A DNA stretch of 64,000 bases from positions 33,892,501-33,956,500 of the forward strand of contig CM072804.1 in the NCBI GenBank assembly GCA_037013495.1, read 5' to 3'. Of the stretch, positions 61,985-64,000 are shown in pieces; positions within the stretch are counted from its first letter, which is position 1; the number at the start of each line of letters is the position of its first letter. The DNA is from Hippophae tibetana (taxonomy: Eukaryota > Streptophyta > Magnoliopsida > Rosales > Elaeagnaceae). A program made the position numbers and the translations under genes. The notes under the pieces were generated by a model. That model was not told the origin of the DNA and ran no database searches. It saw only the letters and a list, made by a program, of their open reading frames with translations.

Positions 61985-63933
61985 TGATAACTGTATTTTA
62001 TACAGTTATTTTCATCTATTTTATTAATTATAATTGCTATGTTCTTTACATTTTTAGTTAATTTTTAATTAATTAAATTAATATTTACTATTAGTTTTTT
62101 AATAAATATATTTTTAAGAAAATTAATGAATTTGAATAAAAAAAGACTTAATTACAATTAATAAAAGCTTAAAATATAATTTAAATTAAAAGTGGGTGAA
62201 ATTGCAAATATCAAAATATTAGAAGTTAATTTGAATTAAATTTGAGGGTCAAAATGCAATTAAGGAAAGTTGAATTTTCTACACAGGAGAAGGAGGCCAC
62301 TCACACTATTATTCATGCACAACACGCACCGTACGATCAAGAAATCAACGGTCAGGATCAGGCGTGTGGAATCCAAACGCGACAAAAGGAAGTGGACCTG
62401 GGTTCCTTGACGCACGTTGCTCGGCATTGAGTGGGGCTCACCTGTCGCGCAAGCTGGCATGTAGAGTAGGACCCACATGTCGGCTGCACAGAATTTTCTC
62501 CTGAGGCACATCTCATCGCTCACTATTGGATCAAGTTTGAATGGTCCAGATTTGTACGCGACTGGAATCAAGTTGTCACACACCGAGTAGCTCGCTTATA
62601 CCCCTATGCGACGCAGTTCATCGCATCAGAATGAGCCCTCGCGTTCCACCAAATAAGAAGCAACCACATGTTTCATCAATATTCCAGCCAATCATATGGA
62701 GACACGTGGCATGTATTTGGAAAAATGAAAACACAGAAACGGCGCCCACTTACCAGGTCGTTTTGCGTCGTCACGTGTCAATGTTATCTGTCACGCACTT
62801 CCAGCTCGCCAAGTTCCTGTGCGACGCGTTTCATATATTCTTTATGTGCCCATTCTTTATAGCTAATGAAATATTACCACGTGTCTCGTTATATCTTGTA
62901 GTCAATAAGATGCTCACACATGGCATGCGTTTAAAGAAAAAAAATATAAAACGCAAAACGATCTTCCACGCGTGTTTGCTTTTATTATTCTCCATATATT
63001 CTATCCCCCACTAGTATTTTTATTAAAAATAAAATAAAATTAAATAATTGTTTAGTGGTGGTATATTTGGAGACGCAAGGAAAGACGTGAGGGAGTTTTT
63101 TCAGTTTTTTTCATTTTTTTGAGTTCACTTTAATTTTTAGTTTCTTCTCTACGTGTTCTCTACAACACGCAGAAACTTTCCTTTAATATTTGGATGTTGT
63201 TATTTTCTTTGGAAATAGAGAGAAAGAATACAACGAAAAAGAAGAAAAGGGAATAAATTTATTTTTCATTGAGGAATCGTGAAAGAGTTTCTCCTAATCT
63301 TTTTCTTTTAAATTTTATTTCTTTGAAATGTCCGATTATTGTTGTATTGTAATTTTAATTTCTGCTATGAACTAATTTATTTGTTCTAGGGTTGCAGTGT
63401 ATCTTAAATTATGAAACTTGAATTAATTATTTTTGAATGATTTATGGAACGGTTTTAAGTTGTTTATTTTATCTATGCTTAATGCATTTTTGTGTGTTGC
63501 TCGTGATAAAATAACATATATATATATATAAGGGATAGGAATATACTTTTATTGTATGTGTAACTATTTGAAAACTTAGAACTTAATAAAGTGGGATGTG
63601 TCTATATGGAGCTCAGAAGAGATATATGGATAAATTAGGAGTTCTTGGTTAACAACTTAAAATACGAGAACATAAATCAAGAGAAAATAAAATGTTCAAG
63701 TGGATTAATTTGGTGAAACTGCAATCCTAGAATTTTCTTACAAACTGTTATAAAAATTAGTTAGTCAAACTGAATCAAATTATCGACTGTTTGGATTAAA
63801 TTAGGTTGAAATAATTTTAGTAATTAATGAACACTAGTAACAAATCTCCGTGGGAATGATATTTTACTTATCATATTATTACTTGTGACCGTGTATACTT
63901 GCACGATTTTATGATCTCCTAAAAGAGACAACA
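61985..63933 (+). repeat. 5' LTR of an edge Ty3/gypsy element (left end uncertain)
   Basis: Ends GAGACAACA at 63933, seven bases... before a tRNA-Asp primer site, with TATACTTGCACGATTTTA just upstream as in Tat/Athila-type LTRs. TGATAACTGTATTTTATACAG at 61985 is the most likely left end but is not proven. The interior has a less AT-rich block (62270-62950) with several ACACGTGG and CACGTGTC words. Partner LTR lies beyond the window. Confidence 0.55.
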
Positions 63934-63939
63934 AGTTTT

Positions 63940-63953
63940 TGGCGCCGTTGTCG
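63940..63953 (+). other. Primer-binding site, tRNA-Asp type
   Basis: TGGCGCCGTTGTCG matches the complement of the plant tRNA-Asp(GUC) 3' end including CCA, with one change (GTTGCC to GTTGTC). This primer is characteristic of many plant gypsy elements of the Tat/Athila branch. Confidence 0.8.
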
Positions 63954-64000
63954 TAGATTTATTTTACTATTTTTTTATATTAATACCAATTAATCTAATT

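Overview
The window is nuclear DNA of a flowering plant, most likely a eudicot. It is very AT-rich, its genes have introns with plant-type GT-AG sites, and most of the rest is old plant transposable elements. Three intact host genes and one broken one are visible. (1) A type I vacuolar proton-pumping pyrophosphatase on the + strand, 8 exons, 762 residues (16058-21206). (2) A plastid arogenate dehydrogenase on the + strand made of two fused copies of the enzyme domain joined by one intron (29094-31777). (3) An SRG1-like 2-oxoglutarate/Fe(II) dioxygenase on the - strand, 4 exons, 348 residues (59337 down to 49468), whose third intron holds a 7.3 kb retroelement. (4) A second, tandem SRG1-like copy on the - strand (47906 down to 44143) that has lost nearly all of exon 2 and is read here as a pseudogene.

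Region by region: 84-5522 is a complete but dead Ty1/copia retrotransposon with target-site duplications; its 3' LTR carries a 136-bp perfect palindrome that has its own 5-bp duplication. 6.6-8.0 kb (+) and 9.9-12.0 kb (-) hold decayed gypsy-type coding remnants. 12.8-13.7 kb is a repeat family that returns at 60.3-60.7 kb. The pyrophosphatase gene follows. A much younger Ty1/copia element (22.0-27.6 kb) then has only two stops and one frameshift in gag-pol, an unusual GC-rich leader and a rearranged 5' LTR. After arogenate dehydrogenase comes about 6.5 kb of decayed endogenous caulimovirid sequence on the - strand (33.6-40.3 kb). Next is a CACTA transposase remnant (41.0-41.9 kb) with a 150-bp hairpin, flanked on both sides by copies of the viral movement-protein end. 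A solo LTR of the second copia family lies just beyond the dioxygenase pseudogene. The window ends in the LTR and tRNA-Asp-type primer site of a gypsy element that runs off the edge.

The host genes do not form a pathway cluster. The pyrophosphatase acidifies vacuoles, the dehydrogenase makes tyrosine in plastids, and the dioxygenases belong to a specialised-metabolism family whose substrate cannot be read from sequence. The main interest lies in how mobile DNA has altered genes: an exon lost, an intron expanded by a gag-only element, and a palindromic insertion dated by its host LTR. A second point is the splice site in arogenate dehydrogenase that doubles as a stop codon.
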